Part shown: positions 15,780 to 25,337 of the stretch, piece after piece
Position numbering within the stretch: position 1 is the stretch's first letter
Layout of the letters: each line of letters opens with the position of its first letter
DNA from: Microtetraspora niveoalba
Lineage (GTDB): Bacteria; Actinomycetota; Actinomycetes; Streptosporangiales; Streptosporangiaceae
Reading direction: 5' to 3'
Assembly (NCBI RefSeq): GCF_001570405.1
Contig: NZ_BBYM01000013.1
Span: 62,001 to 126,000, forward strand
Length of the DNA: 64,000 nucleotides
Made by a program: the position numbers and the translations under genes
Notes under the pieces: generated by a model
What the model saw: the letters and a program-made list of their open reading frames with translations, nothing else
Database searches by the model: none
Told to the model about the DNA's origin: nothing

Positions 15780-15799
15780 CGCGGCCGGAACCGGCCGCG
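15780..15799 (+). terminator. perfect hairpin after the Rrf2 gene
   Basis: CGCGGCCGG-AA-CCGGCCGCG is a perfect 9-base stem, six bases after the Rrf2 stop. It separates the regulator from its target gene, which has its own operator. Confidence 0.5.
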
Positions 15800-15817
15800 C
15801 CCACAGCACGCAGTCGG

Positions 15818-15838
15818 TTGTAACAAGAATTGTTCTGA
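15818..15838. promoter_or_regulatory. putative Rrf2 operator, NIPSNAP promoter
   Basis: TTGTAACA-N5-TGTTCTGA shares the left arm and spacing of the site at 15312-15332. It lies 15 bases before the NIPSNAP start. Confidence 0.5.
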
Positions 15839-15853
15839 TGAAAGGCGGGCGGC

Positions 15854-16582
15854 ATGGCGCCGATCGGCGAGTACCCGATCATCGAGCTGAGGCAGTACAC
15901 GTTGCGCCCTGGCCGGCGGGACGTCCTGATCGATCTGTTCGACCGGGAGTTCGTCGAAAGCCAGGAAGCCCGCGGCATGGCGGTCCTGGGGCAGTTCCGC
16001 GACATCGACGACCCGGACCGGTTCGTCTGGCTGCGAGGGTTCCGCGACATGCCGTCCCGCGCCGAGGCCCTGGCCGGCTTCTACGGCGGTCCGGTGTGGA
16101 AGGCGCACGGTCCCGCGGCCAACGCCACGATGCTCGACTCGGACGACGTACTGCTCCTGCGTCCCGCGGCGACGTGCTCCGGCCTCCCCGGCACGGCCGC
16201 CGTGCGGCCGCCGATCGGCGGCGCCGCGCCACCGCCGTCGCTCGTTCTGGCGACGATCTACCGCCGTGACCGGCCGTTCGACGAGGCGTTCACCGACTTC
16301 TTCGATCGCGAGGTCCGCACGCTGCTGACCGCGACCGGAGCGTCGCCGCTGGCGTGTCTGCGGACGGAGCACGCCGAGAACACCTTCCCCGCGCTTCCGG
16401 TACGTACGGGCGAGAACGTCTTCGTGTGGTTCGCGCGTTTTCCCAGCCAGGCTCACCTCGACGAGCATCTGACCCGGCTGAATGACTCGGACCGCTGGCG
16501 GGACCACGTGGCTCCCGTCGTGGAGCCGATGGTGCTGCAGCGGTTGCGGCTGGCCCCTTCCGCCAGATCCCTGCTGCGGTGA
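15854..16582 (+). CDS. NIPSNAP-family protein
   Basis: This 242-residue protein has two alpha/beta-barrel-like NIPSNAP repeats. The first opens with IIELRQYTLRPGRRDVLIDL and has the aromatic FVWLRGFRDM strand; the second covers about 130-235 with the matching FVWFARFPS strand. The family's reaction is unknown. Its place behind an Rrf2 regulator with a matching operator suggests a role in removing or sensing a reactive small molecule. The start ATG has GGCGGGCGG upstream, a weak binding site. Confidence 0.82.
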   Translation: MAPIGEYPIIELRQYTLRPGRRDVLIDLFDREFVESQEARGMAVLGQFRDIDDPDRFVWLRGFRDMPSRAEALAGFYGGPVWKAHGPAANATMLDSDDVLLLRPAATCSGLPGTAAVRPPIGGAAPPPSLVLATIYRRDRPFDEAFTDFFDREVRTLLTATGASPLACLRTEHAENTFPALPVRTGENVFVWFARFPSQAHLDEHLTRLNDSDRWRDHVAPVVEPMVLQRLRLAPSARSLLR

Positions 16583-16630
16583 AACGGGGGTCGACCACGT
16601 GATCGCGTGGCACGGCGCGGACGGCGCCGC

Positions 16631-17191
16631 TCACAGGTGGGCCAGCAGACCGTCCAGCGGTCGCGGCACACGATCGAGGTCTAGCGCCGCGACGAGCTGG
16701 CCCGAGTAGCGGATCTTGCGGCCGCTGCCCGCCCCCATGAACCGGCGCAACTGGTCGTGGGTGCTGCGCGCGCGCCATGAGGGTTGCTTCTGAAGCGTGC
16801 GAAACGAGCCGAGCTCGCCCTCGGCGTCGACGACGCGTTCGACCGCGGCGGTGCCGAGGGCGCGGATCAGCTCGTCTTCCAGGTCGGCCACGCACACGAA
16901 GAATCCGAGCGCCTCCAGATCGTCACCGTCGAGATCGGATCCGAGGCCCGCGCGCTCGAGCCCCCTCTGGAAGGCGCCCACTTCGCCGGCGTCACACAGA
17001 CCGGCCAGCCGGAGACCGCGGCCGGGAGGGCCGAACCTGCCGATGTACGTCCCGATGTTCGTGGCGCCCCCCATCGCCACGAGGGAGACGCCTTCGGCGG
17101 CCAGGTTTCGGCCCCGGCGCTCGGCCAACGCTTCGATGGCCGACTTGTCACTGACTCCCTCGACCAGCACCACGGTGTGCGTATGGTTCAC
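16631..17191 (-). CDS. stand-alone TOPRIM-domain protein (OLD-nuclease-like)
   Basis: This 186-residue protein holds a TOPRIM fold: the Glu motif VVLVEGVSDKSAIEAL near the N-terminus and an acidic motif LAGLCDAGE near residue 70. These are the metal-binding positions of OLD-type nucleases, but no ATPase domain is present or adjacent. Similar single-domain proteins are common in actinomycetes and uncharacterised. A nucleic-acid-related role is inferred only from the fold. Confidence 0.7.
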   Translation of the reverse strand: MNHTHTVVLVEGVSDKSAIEALAERRGRNLAAEGVSLVAMGGATNIGTYIGRFGPPGRGLRLAGLCDAGEVGAFQRGLERAGLGSDLDGDDLEALGFFVCVADLEDELIRALGTAAVERVVDAEGELGSFRTLQKQPSWRARSTHDQLRRFMGAGSGRKIRYSGQLVAALDLDRVPRPLDGLLAHL

Positions 17192-17255
17192 GCGCTTAAC
17201 CTTGCACCGGATCCGGCGAAGTTCGTACCGGTTTTTCGGTGTCGGGGGCCACCGG

Positions 17256-18302
17256 CTAGCCTTTCGCGTTCGCCTCCAGCCAGGAGTCGATCAGGGCGGC
17301 CACCTGGTGGGAGTTGCGGTCCATCATGATCATGTGGGAGCCGCCGCGATGGCCTTCGGCCGGCAGGTCGATCCAGGTCGATCGTCCGCCGGCCCTGCGC
17401 AGGGCGTCGTGGAAACGCCTGGTGGAGGCGTACAGCTCGGCCCACGAGCCGTCCGCGTCGAGGTGGTCGCCCCAGATGATGAGGTGCGGGATCCGGCGGA
17501 GCCGGCTGAAGTCGACGGTGGCCGGGTCGGGGGCGCCCGACGGCTCGATCGCGACGTGGGCGCGGACGTGGCCGGGAGCGGCGACGGTCGCGGCGAAGCC
17601 GAGCGGCCCGGCGGCGCTGTGGGTGAGGATCACGCTCCGCCCGACCTTGGCGACCAGCGCGTCGTACCCGGCCTGGGTGGACCGGTCGTAGGTGCGGAAG
17701 CGCGGCACCACCTGCTTGACGAACTCGTCGAACGCGGCGACGGGGAACAACGTGTCAGGGTACGGGCGGCGCTTGGCCGGGTCGGTGGCGTACGAGCCGG
17801 GAGGGCCGATGCGGAACAGCTCCCAGAGCTCCCGCTTGGTGCGGAACAGCGGTTCCGACTGGGAGATCTCCGGATAGCGCTGCCACGGGGCGCGGCCGCC
17901 GCCGAACCCGTCGGCCAGGTAGACGTCACGGCCGCCGGCGAGGAAAAGCTGCTGCCATCCCGGCCGTCCGTCCGGCGTGGTTTCGAAGGAGGCGCCGGTC
18001 AGGCCGCCGCCGTGCCACATGAGCAGCGGCAGCGAACGGCGGGGGCGCGCGAGGCGGACGTACTGAACGTATACCTGGCCGGTCTCGAAATCCCCGTTCG
18101 GGTTCACCCGGACCGGCGGCTGCCCGGGGGCGACGAACGCGTCCCTGGACTCCGCGCCCTCCAGGGTGATCGATTCACCGCCGACGTAATAACTGCCCAC
18201 CTCGCGGACACGGATGCCGTCGTTCTCCGGTAGCGCCCAGCCCCCCGCGGCGACGGCGATCACACCGGGCACGGAACCTGCCAGCAATTCTCGACGGTTC
18301 AC
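17256..18302 (-). CDS. exported alpha/beta-hydrolase
   Basis: This 348-residue hydrolase starts at a GTG with GGAAGG 6 bases upstream. The N-terminus NRRELLAGSVPGVIAVAAGG looks like a Tat-type export signal. The nucleophile Ser is in LTHSAAGPLG, the acid is probably in IIWGDHLDADG, and the His in AEGHRGGSHM. The oxyanion region is MWHGGGLTG. The fold matches secreted esterases of the AB-hydrolase 1 group. It follows the PNPOx gene after 38 bases and may be the last gene of that operon. Confidence 0.8.
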   Translation of the reverse strand: MNRRELLAGSVPGVIAVAAGGWALPENDGIRVREVGSYYVGGESITLEGAESRDAFVAPGQPPVRVNPNGDFETGQVYVQYVRLARPRRSLPLLMWHGGGLTGASFETTPDGRPGWQQLFLAGGRDVYLADGFGGGRAPWQRYPEISQSEPLFRTKRELWELFRIGPPGSYATDPAKRRPYPDTLFPVAAFDEFVKQVVPRFRTYDRSTQAGYDALVAKVGRSVILTHSAAGPLGFAATVAAPGHVRAHVAIEPSGAPDPATVDFSRLRRIPHLIIWGDHLDADGSWAELYASTRRFHDALRRAGGRSTWIDLPAEGHRGGSHMIMMDRNSHQVAALIDSWLEANAKG

Positions 18303-18340
18303 TGTTGCCTTCCAATCTGACGAGCCGACGGCCGACGAGG

Positions 18341-18928
18341 TCAGGGCCCGAGCACCTGCTCTACCCACGTGTCCCCGACCAGGCGATGCCTGAGGCGGTC
18401 GTGCAGGCGGTCGGGGCGGCCCGCCTGCAGGAACTCGATCTCCGTCGGCGTGATCACGTATCCGGCCCAGTGCGGAGGAACCGGAACGGCCTCGCCCTCG
18501 GGCCAGCGGCGCCCGGCCGCGGCCATGGCCGAGTCCAGTACGCCCCGGTCCGGGATCGGCGAGGACTGGTGGCCGGCCCAGGCCCCGAGCTGGGCCGGCC
18601 GGGAACGGCGGCGGAACTCCCGTTCGGCCTCCGCCGCGCTCATGGGTGCCGCGTCACCGCGCACGGTGACCTGGCGGCGCAGCGACAGCCAGGTGAACAT
18701 CACCGCCACCCGGGGGCAGGCGGCGATGTCGCGCGCTTTCGGGGAGCGGCTGTCGGTGACGAAGCCGATGCGGCGGCTCTCCAGCAGCTTCACCGACACG
18801 GTACGCACGCCGGGCTCGCCGGCCGGGCTGACGGTGCTCAGCGCCATCAGCCCCGCCTGCGGATCACCGGCTTCCTGGGCGGCCGCCTGCCATTCGAGCA
18901 GGACGGCCATCGGGTCGGAACACGTCAT
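18341..18928 (-). CDS. pyridoxamine 5'-phosphate oxidase-family protein
   Basis: This 195-residue flavoprotein resembles PdxH: GLMALSTVSPAGEPGVRTVSV for the FMN site, then the SPKARDIAACPRVAV and the C-terminal PTEIEFLQ-GRPDRLHDR region that in PdxH binds the substrate. It would oxidise pyridoxamine or pyridoxine phosphate to PLP. Three PLP enzymes lie in the same locus, so a supporting role is plausible. Its ATG overlaps the amidohydrolase stop by four bases. Confidence 0.82.
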   Translation of the reverse strand: MTCSDPMAVLLEWQAAAQEAGDPQAGLMALSTVSPAGEPGVRTVSVKLLESRRIGFVTDSRSPKARDIAACPRVAVMFTWLSLRRQVTVRGDAAPMSAAEAEREFRRRSRPAQLGAWAGHQSSPIPDRGVLDSAMAAAGRRWPEGEAVPVPPHWAGYVITPTEIEFLQAGRPDRLHDRLRHRLVGDTWVEQVLGP

Positions 18929-20145
18929 CGGACGACCCGCCCGTCACGCGCCACCGCGTGGAGCCGGTCCAGCGCGGTGAGGTCGTCCACGGGATCGGCG
19001 TCGGCCGCGATGAAATCCGCCTGGTAACCGGGCGCGATCCGGCCGATCCGGTCCCCCATCCCGAGTGCGGCGGCCGCGTCGGTGGTCGCCGCGGCCAGGG
19101 CCTCCCGGTTCGTCATCCCGGCGCCCGCCATCATCCGCAGCTCACCGGGCAGCGCGTCGAACGGCGTGAACCGCCAGCCCGCGTCCGTGCCGCTCACCAT
19201 GCGCACACCGCTTTCGACCAGCCGCCGGAAGTCGTCGAGGTCGTACGGGTGGCGCCGTCGCCACAATCCGGCGGCGTCCCCGGAGACCTCGGGTGGCGCG
19301 GTGAGCACGTGATGGCCCACGGACAGGGTCGGGCAGACGGCGACGCCGGCCTTCGCGAGCAGGTAGGCGACGGCCGCGTCGAAGCCGGCGCCGTCCTCGG
19401 CGGCTGTGCGGAACTTCCCGTGCTCGATCAGCGTGACGCCCGCCGCGACGGCGGTCCGCATCGACCCGGCGGACAGGCAGTGGACCTTCAGGGGGCGGCC
19501 GAACGACGCGGCCGTCTCGACGGCCACGCGGAGCGACTCCTCGGGAAAGCCCGGCTCCCAGGGGGGCGCCCCGGCCGTACCCCCGCCGGAGGCCATGACC
19601 TTGATGAAGTCGGCCCCGGCGAGGGCGAACCGCGTGACCAGCTCTCGTACGGACGCCGCGTCGGGCGCCTCACCGCCCAGGCGCCAGGTGTGGCCGCGAA
19701 CGGTGGTGATCGGCGCCGCCGCGACGAGCGTCCGGGCGCAGTCGGGTAGGGCGGCGGCTTGGGCACGCACCTCGAACACGGCCTCCGGCGGGCCGCCGCA
19801 GTCCGCGACGGTGGTGACGCCCGCGCGCAACGCGGTCCGGGCGTTCCTGACGCCCAGTTCCACGCGCTCCGGGACGGTGCGCGCCGCGGAGACGTCCTCG
19901 CCCGCCCCGTCGCCGGACTCGGTCAGGTGGACGTGGGAGTCCACCAGCCCGGGGAGCACCACCGACCGGCTCAGATCCAGGTCGGGGCAGGTGCCGGGCC
20001 ACTCCCCCGGCCGGGCCCGGCCGTGCGCGATCTCCGCGAAGCGGCCGTCCCTGATGAGCAGCCACGCGGGACCGAGGTCACGCGCCCACGGATCCGCACG
20101 CAGCCGGCCCGCGTACACCACCAGTTCGTTCCGCAGCCGGTTCAT
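18925..20145 (-). CDS. metal-dependent amidohydrolase (imidazolonepropionase-like)
   Basis: This 406-residue enzyme has the full ligand set: HxH in LVDSHVHLTE, a Lys candidate for carboxylation in DFIKVMASGG, His in KVHCLSAG and LIEHGKF, and Asp in SGTDAG. Proteins of this type include Xaa-Pro, Xaa-Arg and Xaa-Lys dipeptidases as well as imidazolonepropionase. With a peptide transporter next door, a dipeptidase or N-acyl amino acid hydrolase role is likely. A GGAGGG box precedes the ATG. Confidence 0.85.
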   Translation of the reverse strand: MNRLRNELVVYAGRLRADPWARDLGPAWLLIRDGRFAEIAHGRARPGEWPGTCPDLDLSRSVVLPGLVDSHVHLTESGDGAGEDVSAARTVPERVELGVRNARTALRAGVTTVADCGGPPEAVFEVRAQAAALPDCARTLVAAAPITTVRGHTWRLGGEAPDAASVRELVTRFALAGADFIKVMASGGGTAGAPPWEPGFPEESLRVAVETAASFGRPLKVHCLSAGSMRTAVAAGVTLIEHGKFRTAAEDGAGFDAAVAYLLAKAGVAVCPTLSVGHHVLTAPPEVSGDAAGLWRRRHPYDLDDFRRLVESGVRMVSGTDAGWRFTPFDALPGELRMMAGAGMTNREALAAATTDAAAALGMGDRIGRIAPGYQADFIAADADPVDDLTALDRLHAVARDGRVVR

Positions 20146-20180
20146 GGCCCTCCACCTCGCTCGCCGCCGTCACCAGGGGT

Positions 20181-21440
20181 TCAGCGCGCCGGCTTCCACA
20201 ACACCTCGGGCGTCTTCGCGGTCGCGGCGACGTCGTCCCGGTGGACCAGGCCGCCCTTCATCACGAATCCGACCCGCTTGAGCGCCTCGATGTCCTGGAC
20301 GGGATCGCCGTCGACGGCGATGAGGTCGGCGTGGGCGCCGGCGGCGAGGGTGCCGATCTGCCCCTCCTTGCGCAGCACCTCGGCCGCCACCACAGTGGCC
20401 GACCTGATCGCGTCCAGCGGCTTCATGCCGTACTGCACCATCAGGCTGAACTCGTCCATCTGCTCGCCGTGCGGGAAGGACCCGACGTCGGTGCCGAACG
20501 CGATCTTGACGCCGAGTTCGAGCCCGCGCTTGAAGGCGCCCTCGTGCCGCTTGACGAAGCGGCGGTCGAACTCGGTGTGCTGGCGCTTGTAGTACGTGCC
20601 CATGGTCGGCACCCAGAAGGTGCCGAACTCGAGCATGGCCTGCAGGTCCTCCTCGGTGAGCAGAGGGCCGTGCTCGAGCGTGCGGACGCCGCCGCGGATC
20701 GCGGCCTGCGCGCCGTCCTTGCCGTAGGCGTGGGCCGCGACGTCGCGCCGGTACCGCTTGGCCTCCGCGACGACGGCGGCGATGTCCTCCTCCGTGAACT
20801 GGTGCAGGGGCTCCAGCTCCTCCGGCTCGACGTCCTTGCGGGTGCTGGTCGCGTAGATCTTGACCCAGTCCGCGCCGATCTTGATCTGACGGCGCACTTC
20901 CTTGATCAGTTCATCCCGGGTGTCCACCATCCCGGCGACGTCGGGGAGGTGGAGTTCCGGGTTCACCTTGTCGTCGATGCGCATGTCGCCGCCGGTGATG
21001 GAGATGCCGTCGGACGCCACGGCCATCCGCGGGCCGGGGATGATTCCGGCCTCGATCGCGTCGCGGAGCGCGGTGTCGCCGTGCCACACCTGCTCGTTGT
21101 CGGTGTCCCGGGCGCTGGTGAAGCCGATCTGCAGCGCGCGGTCGCACGCCGCGACGCCCTCGATCACCCGGTAGACCTGCGTCTTGAACAGGATCGCCGG
21201 CGGCCACACCTGGTCCTCGGGGCGCAGCAGCATGTGCGTGTGGCAGTCGACGAGCCCGGGCATCAGGGTCAGCCGGCCCACATCGATGAGATCGGCGTCG
21301 GCGGGCGGCGTGTCGACGACCGACACGATCCGGCCGTCGGCGACGACAACGCACGCGTTCTCGTAGTACTCGCCGGTCGCGGGGTCCAGAACACGAGAGG
21401 CACGTACGGCGAACTGGCGGTCGTTCGGGGGCTGAGTCAC
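20181..21440 (-). CDS. metal-dependent amidohydrolase, second copy
   Basis: This enzyme of about 419 residues has the same fold as its neighbour, with only distant similarity. Metal ligands are in LVDCHTHMLL, GADWVKIYATS, AAHAYGKDG, TLEHGPLL and FGTDVGSF. The GTG at 21440 is preferred because GGAGGA lies 5 bases before it; the TTG at 21452 is the only alternative. A shared motif at 21454-21473 lies immediately upstream, so this gene probably begins a unit with the downstream amidohydrolase and PNPOx genes. Confidence 0.87.
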   Translation of the reverse strand: MTQPPNDRQFAVRASRVLDPATGEYYENACVVVADGRIVSVVDTPPADADLIDVGRLTLMPGLVDCHTHMLLRPEDQVWPPAILFKTQVYRVIEGVAACDRALQIGFTSARDTDNEQVWHGDTALRDAIEAGIIPGPRMAVASDGISITGGDMRIDDKVNPELHLPDVAGMVDTRDELIKEVRRQIKIGADWVKIYATSTRKDVEPEELEPLHQFTEEDIAAVVAEAKRYRRDVAAHAYGKDGAQAAIRGGVRTLEHGPLLTEEDLQAMLEFGTFWVPTMGTYYKRQHTEFDRRFVKRHEGAFKRGLELGVKIAFGTDVGSFPHGEQMDEFSLMVQYGMKPLDAIRSATVVAAEVLRKEGQIGTLAAGAHADLIAVDGDPVQDIEALKRVGFVMKGGLVHRDDVAATAKTPEVLWKPAR

Positions 21441-21453
21441 TGTTTCCTCCAAA

Positions 21454-21473
21454 ATTCTGTGTACAGAATACAG
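21454..21473. promoter_or_regulatory. locus-wide operator-like motif, copy A
   Basis: ATTCTGT-GT-ACAGAAT is a perfect 7-base inverted repeat followed by ACAG. Read as CTG-TGTACAGAATA-CAG it matches copies at 27021-27037 and 28359-28375. It is the probable binding site of the GntR regulator. Confidence 0.5.
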
Positions 21474-21479
21474 TAGTCG

Positions 21480-22484
21480 CTATTCGCCCACTTGCACAGA
21501 GGCGGCGGGGGCGAAATGGCAGGCGGTCCGATGGCCGGAGGCCGCGCCCTCCACGAGCGCGGGCTCGTGCACGGCGCACACCTCCTCCGCCTTCCAGCAA
21601 CGGGTGCGGAACCGGCACCCGCTGGGAGGCTCGGCGGGACTGGGCGGATCGCCGTTGAGCATGATCACTTCCTGCTCGCGGGCCTTGTCGGGGTCCGTGG
21701 GCGGCGCGGACGACAGCAGCGCCTGCGTGTACGGGTGCCGCGGTTGTCCGTAGACCGCCCCCTCGGGGCCGACCTCGACGACCTTCCCCAGGTACATCAC
21801 GGCCACCCGGTGGCTGATCTGGCGGACGACGGTGAGATCGTGCGCGATGAACACGTACGAGAGGTTCAGCTGTTCCTGCAGATCGGCCAGAAGGTTGAGG
21901 ACCTGCGCCTGGACGGAGACGTCCAGCGCGGAGACGGGTTCGTCGCAGACGACGATCTCAGGCCCCAGGGCGAGCGCGCGGGCGATGCCGATGCGCTGGC
22001 GTTGCCCGCCGGAGAACTCGTGCGGGTAGCGGTTCACGTGATCGGGGTTGAGGCCGATCAGCTCGAAGAGCTCCCGGGTGCGGTTCCGCCTCTCGGCCCG
22101 CGTCCCCTCGCCGTGCACGGCCAGCGGCTCGGCGACGATGTCCCCGACCGTCATCCGCGGATCGAGGCTGGTGTACGGGTCCTGCAGGACGATCTGGATC
22201 TTGCGCCGCAGGGCTTTCAGCCCGGCGCGGCTGAGCCGGTGAATGTCCTCGCCCCGGTACCGGATCGTCCCCGACGTGGGCCGGTCGAGGGCGACGAGCA
22301 TCCGGCCGAGCGTGGACTTCCCGCAGCCGGACTCGCCGACGAGACCGAGCGTCTCCCGCTCCCCCAGGGTGAAGGACACCCCGTCCACGGCGTGTACGCG
22401 CGACATGGGGCCGAGCGGCCACCGGCGTCCGGACGCGTAGTGCCGGGTGACGCCGGTGACCTCAAGGATGGGCTGTGAGCACAC
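21480..22484 (-). CDS. oligopeptide ABC transporter ATP-binding protein (OppF/DppF-like)
   Basis: This 334-residue ATPase has Walker [10 protein letters not shown], the signature SGGQRQR, Walker B IVVCDEP and the switch His in IAHDL. The C-terminal tail with [14 protein letters not shown] is the Cys-rich OppF/DppF domain that in related proteins holds an iron-sulfur cluster. It pairs with the OppD-like gene it overlaps by 23 bases. Confidence 0.92.
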   Translation of the reverse strand: MCSQPILEVTGVTRHYASGRRWPLGPMSRVHAVDGVSFTLGERETLGLVGESGCGKSTLGRMLVALDRPTSGTIRYRGEDIHRLSRAGLKALRRKIQIVLQDPYTSLDPRMTVGDIVAEPLAVHGEGTRAERRNRTRELFELIGLNPDHVNRYPHEFSGGQRQRIGIARALALGPEIVVCDEPVSALDVSVQAQVLNLLADLQEQLNLSYVFIAHDLTVVRQISHRVAVMYLGKVVEVGPEGAVYGQPRHPYTQALLSSAPPTDPDKAREQEVIMLNGDPPSPAEPPSGCRFRTRCWKAEEVCAVHEPALVEGAASGHRTACHFAPAASVQVGE

Positions 22485-23466
22485 CGGCGATCACGTCCTT
22501 TCCCAGGTGGCAGGCGCTCCAGCGCCCCTGCGCGTGTTCACTGAGCGCCGGCTCCCGCTCCTCGCACACGGTTTCCGCGAGCGGGCACCGGAAGCGGAAC
22601 GGGCAGCCGGTGCTCTCCTTGCCGAGCGCCGGCGGCTGCCCGGGCAGGGCGGCGAGCCGCCCGGCCCGGCGATCCGCGCGGGGAACCGCGTCGAGCAGCG
22701 CCTTCGTGTACGGGTGGGCGGGGCGGCGGAAGATGTCGCGGACCATGCCGGTCTCCACCACGCGGCCGGCGTACATCACGGCCACCCGGTCGGCGATCGA
22801 CGCGGCCGCGCCGAAGTCGTGGGTGATCAGGACCAGTCCCATGCCGGACTCTCGCTGGAGAGTCTGGAGCAGCCGGAGTATCTGAACCTGGACTGTGGCG
22901 TCCAGGGCGGTCGTCGGCTCGTCGGCGATCAGCACGTCCGGCGACAGCGCGAGCGCCATCGCGATCACGGCGCGCTGCCGCATTCCGCCGGAGAACTGGT
23001 GCGGGTACTGGCGGTAGCGCTGTTCGGCGTCCGGGATCCGTACCTGCCGCATCAGTTCGACCGTGCGGTCGCGGGCCTCCCCGCGGGAGAGGCCGAGGCG
23101 GGTCCGCAGGGTCTCGCCGATCTGCGGGCCCACGCGCAGGACGGGGTTCAGGGCGGACAGCGAATCCTGGAAGACCATGCCGATGCCCTGCCCCCGGACC
23201 TCGCGCCTGGCGGCCTCCGGCAGGCCGAGCAGATCGCGGCCGTTCCAGCGCACGCTTCCGCCGCCGATCCTGGCCGGGGGGATCTCCAGAATCCCCATGA
23301 TCGCCTGAGCGGTCATGCTCTTGCCCGACCCGGACTCTCCGAGGATCGCGAGGGTCTCCCCGCGGTCCACGTGCCAGCTCACCCCGCGCAACACCGGCAC
23401 GGGGCCGTCGTCGCCGCCGAACTCGACCTGCAGATCGTGCACTTCCAGCAGGTGTTCGCTCGCCAT
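22462..23466 (-). CDS. oligopeptide ABC transporter ATP-binding protein (OppD/DppD-like)
   Basis: This protein of about 334 residues has Walker A GESGSGKS, signature SGGMRQR and Walker B VLIADEP. Its end, [16 protein letters not shown], carries the four-Cys OppD tail. The ATG at 23466 has GGAAGGG upstream and matches the usual start (MASEHLLEV). A GTG at 23496 that overlaps the permease stop is a second option. Confidence 0.92.
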   Translation of the reverse strand: MASEHLLEVHDLQVEFGGDDGPVPVLRGVSWHVDRGETLAILGESGSGKSMTAQAIMGILEIPPARIGGGSVRWNGRDLLGLPEAARREVRGQGIGMVFQDSLSALNPVLRVGPQIGETLRTRLGLSRGEARDRTVELMRQVRIPDAEQRYRQYPHQFSGGMRQRAVIAMALALSPDVLIADEPTTALDATVQVQILRLLQTLQRESGMGLVLITHDFGAAASIADRVAVMYAGRVVETGMVRDIFRRPAHPYTKALLDAVPRADRRAGRLAALPGQPPALGKESTGCPFRFRCPLAETVCEEREPALSEHAQGRWSACHLGKDVIAGVLTAHP

Positions 23467-23492
23467 GGCGTTTCCCTTCCGCGTCGTGCCGC

Positions 23493-24404
23493 TCACGAGT
23501 GGATCCTCGGGTCGATCGCGTCCCGGACGACGTCGCCGAGCAGGATGAAGGCCAGGACGGTGACGCTGAGGAACAGAGCCGGGCCCAGAAGCGGCAGCGG
23601 CGCCTCCAGGAACCGCGCCTGGGCGTCGTGGATCATCTGCCCCCAGGAGATCGTCGGCGGGCGCAGGCCGATCCCCAGCATCGAGATGATCGACTCATAG
23701 GTGATGAACACGCCGAGGTTCGTCGTCACGACCACCAGCCAGGGGCCGAGGCTGTTCGGCACGACATGGCGGGCGAGGGCCCTCAGCCGCGAACACCCGA
23801 TGGCGGCCGCCGCCTGCATGTAGTCCTGCTGTTTCGCCTCCATGACCGCCGAGCGGGTGATGCGGGCGACCTGCGGCCAGCCGTGCACCGACAGGGCGAT
23901 GATCACCGTCCACGTGCCGCTGCCCGACGCGCCGAACAGCGTCAGCAGGACGCTCGCCCCCAGCAGCAGCGGAATGGCCAGGAAGATCTCGGTGATCCTG
24001 GACAGGGTCGCGTCGACCCAGCCGCCGAAATACCCGGCGGCGGCGCCGACGGCCCCGCCGAGCAACCCGGTCGTCAGGGAGACGGCGAGGCCGATGCCGA
24101 GACTCGCGCGGGCGCCGTACACGCTGCGCGAGAACACGTCGCAGCCCTGGAGGTCCCTTCCGAACCACTGGCCGGCGCCCGCGTCGGCCAGCGTCCGCCC
24201 GAGATCGCAGTCGTACGGATCGGCCGTCGCGAACAGGGAGGGAGCGGCGGCCATGCCCGCCATCACCACGAGCAGGGCGGCGGAGAGATAGAAGAGCGGG
24301 CTGCGGGAGAGCCGTCGCCGGACCGCCTGCCAGTGACCGCGCCGCTTCCTCTGCGGAATCGCCCGCGGCTCCACGACGCCGGCGGCCGAAGCGAGTTCAG
24401 GCAT
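23493..24404 (-). CDS. peptide ABC transporter permease (OppC/DppC-like)
   Basis: This 303-residue permease has an N-terminal cytoplasmic tail, one helix, the typical DPYDCDLG-type periplasmic region and five further helices. The EAA loop is visible around AAAIGCSRLRALARHVVPNSL. It overlaps the partner permease by 8 bases. Confidence 0.92.
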   Translation of the reverse strand: MPELASAAGVVEPRAIPQRKRRGHWQAVRRRLSRSPLFYLSAALLVVMAGMAAAPSLFATADPYDCDLGRTLADAGAGQWFGRDLQGCDVFSRSVYGARASLGIGLAVSLTTGLLGGAVGAAAGYFGGWVDATLSRITEIFLAIPLLLGASVLLTLFGASGSGTWTVIIALSVHGWPQVARITRSAVMEAKQQDYMQAAAAIGCSRLRALARHVVPNSLGPWLVVVTTNLGVFITYESIISMLGIGLRPPTISWGQMIHDAQARFLEAPLPLLGPALFLSVTVLAFILLGDVVRDAIDPRIHS

Positions 24405-25320
24405 AGCGGATCCTCGGGTCGAGTACGGCGTACAGCAGGTCGACGAGCAGGTTCGCGACGACGTAGACGAGCACGAAGACGGTGACCACGCCCACCACCG
24501 TCGTGCGTTCGCCCAGGTAGACGGCGCGCGCCATGGCCTGGCCCATGCCGGGGAGGTTGAAGATGCTCTCGGTGATGACGGCGCCGCTGAGCAGCGCGCC
24601 GACCTCGAGGCCGAGGAACGTGACGACGGGGATCAGGCTGTTGCGCAACGCGTGGTGCGCCACGACCCGGACCCGGGTCAGGCCCTTGGCCGTGGCCATC
24701 CGGACATAGTCCTCTCGCAGCGACTCGGTGAGCTGGCCGCGGGTGAGCCGGGCGACGTAGGCGGTCGACAACGACCCGAGCACGAACCCGGGCATGACGT
24801 AGCTGAGGAAGCCGTCCTCGGTTCCGGCCACCGGGAGCCAGCCGAACTTCACCCCCACGACGAGCTGCAGCACGAACGCGGTCACGAAGAACGGGATCGA
24901 GAGCCCCGCGAGGGTGAAGATCCGGACCCCGGTGTCGGCGACGCCGTTGCGGCGCAGCGCGGACAGCACTCCGGCGCCGACACCGATGACGATCTGGAAC
25001 GCCAGGGCGAACGCCGCGAGCTGGGCACTGACCCAGATCCGCTCACCGAGCATCTGGGCCACGTCCTGGCCGCTGTAGGTCTGTCCCAGATCGCCGTGGA
25101 GGACCCCGAGCAGGAAGCGGCCGTACTGCTGGAGGAGCGGCTCGTCGAGGTGGTAACGCGCCCGGATCGCCTCGGCGAACGCCGGATCGGCGGCTCGCTC
25201 TCCGGCCAGGGCCTGCACCGGGTCGCCCGGCAGGGCGAAGGTGATGACGAAGATGACGAGAGTCGCGCCGACGAGGACCAGCACCGCCTGCAGGACTCGG
25301 CTCATGATGTATCGGGACAC
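24397..25320 (-). CDS. peptide ABC transporter permease (OppB/DppB-like)
   Basis: This 307-residue permease has six helices, the N-terminal signature RVLQAVLVLVGATLVIFV, and the EAA loop MATAKGLTRVRVVAHHALRNSL. It forms the channel with the OppC-like partner encoded directly downstream. Confidence 0.92.
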   Translation of the reverse strand: MSRYIMSRVLQAVLVLVGATLVIFVITFALPGDPVQALAGERAADPAFAEAIRARYHLDEPLLQQYGRFLLGVLHGDLGQTYSGQDVAQMLGERIWVSAQLAAFALAFQIVIGVGAGVLSALRRNGVADTGVRIFTLAGLSIPFFVTAFVLQLVVGVKFGWLPVAGTEDGFLSYVMPGFVLGSLSTAYVARLTRGQLTESLREDYVRMATAKGLTRVRVVAHHALRNSLIPVVTFLGLEVGALLSGAVITESIFNLPGMGQAMARAVYLGERTTVVGVVTVFVLVYVVANLLVDLLYAVLDPRIRYA

Positions 25321-25337
25321 TGGGCGTCCTCCGCCGG

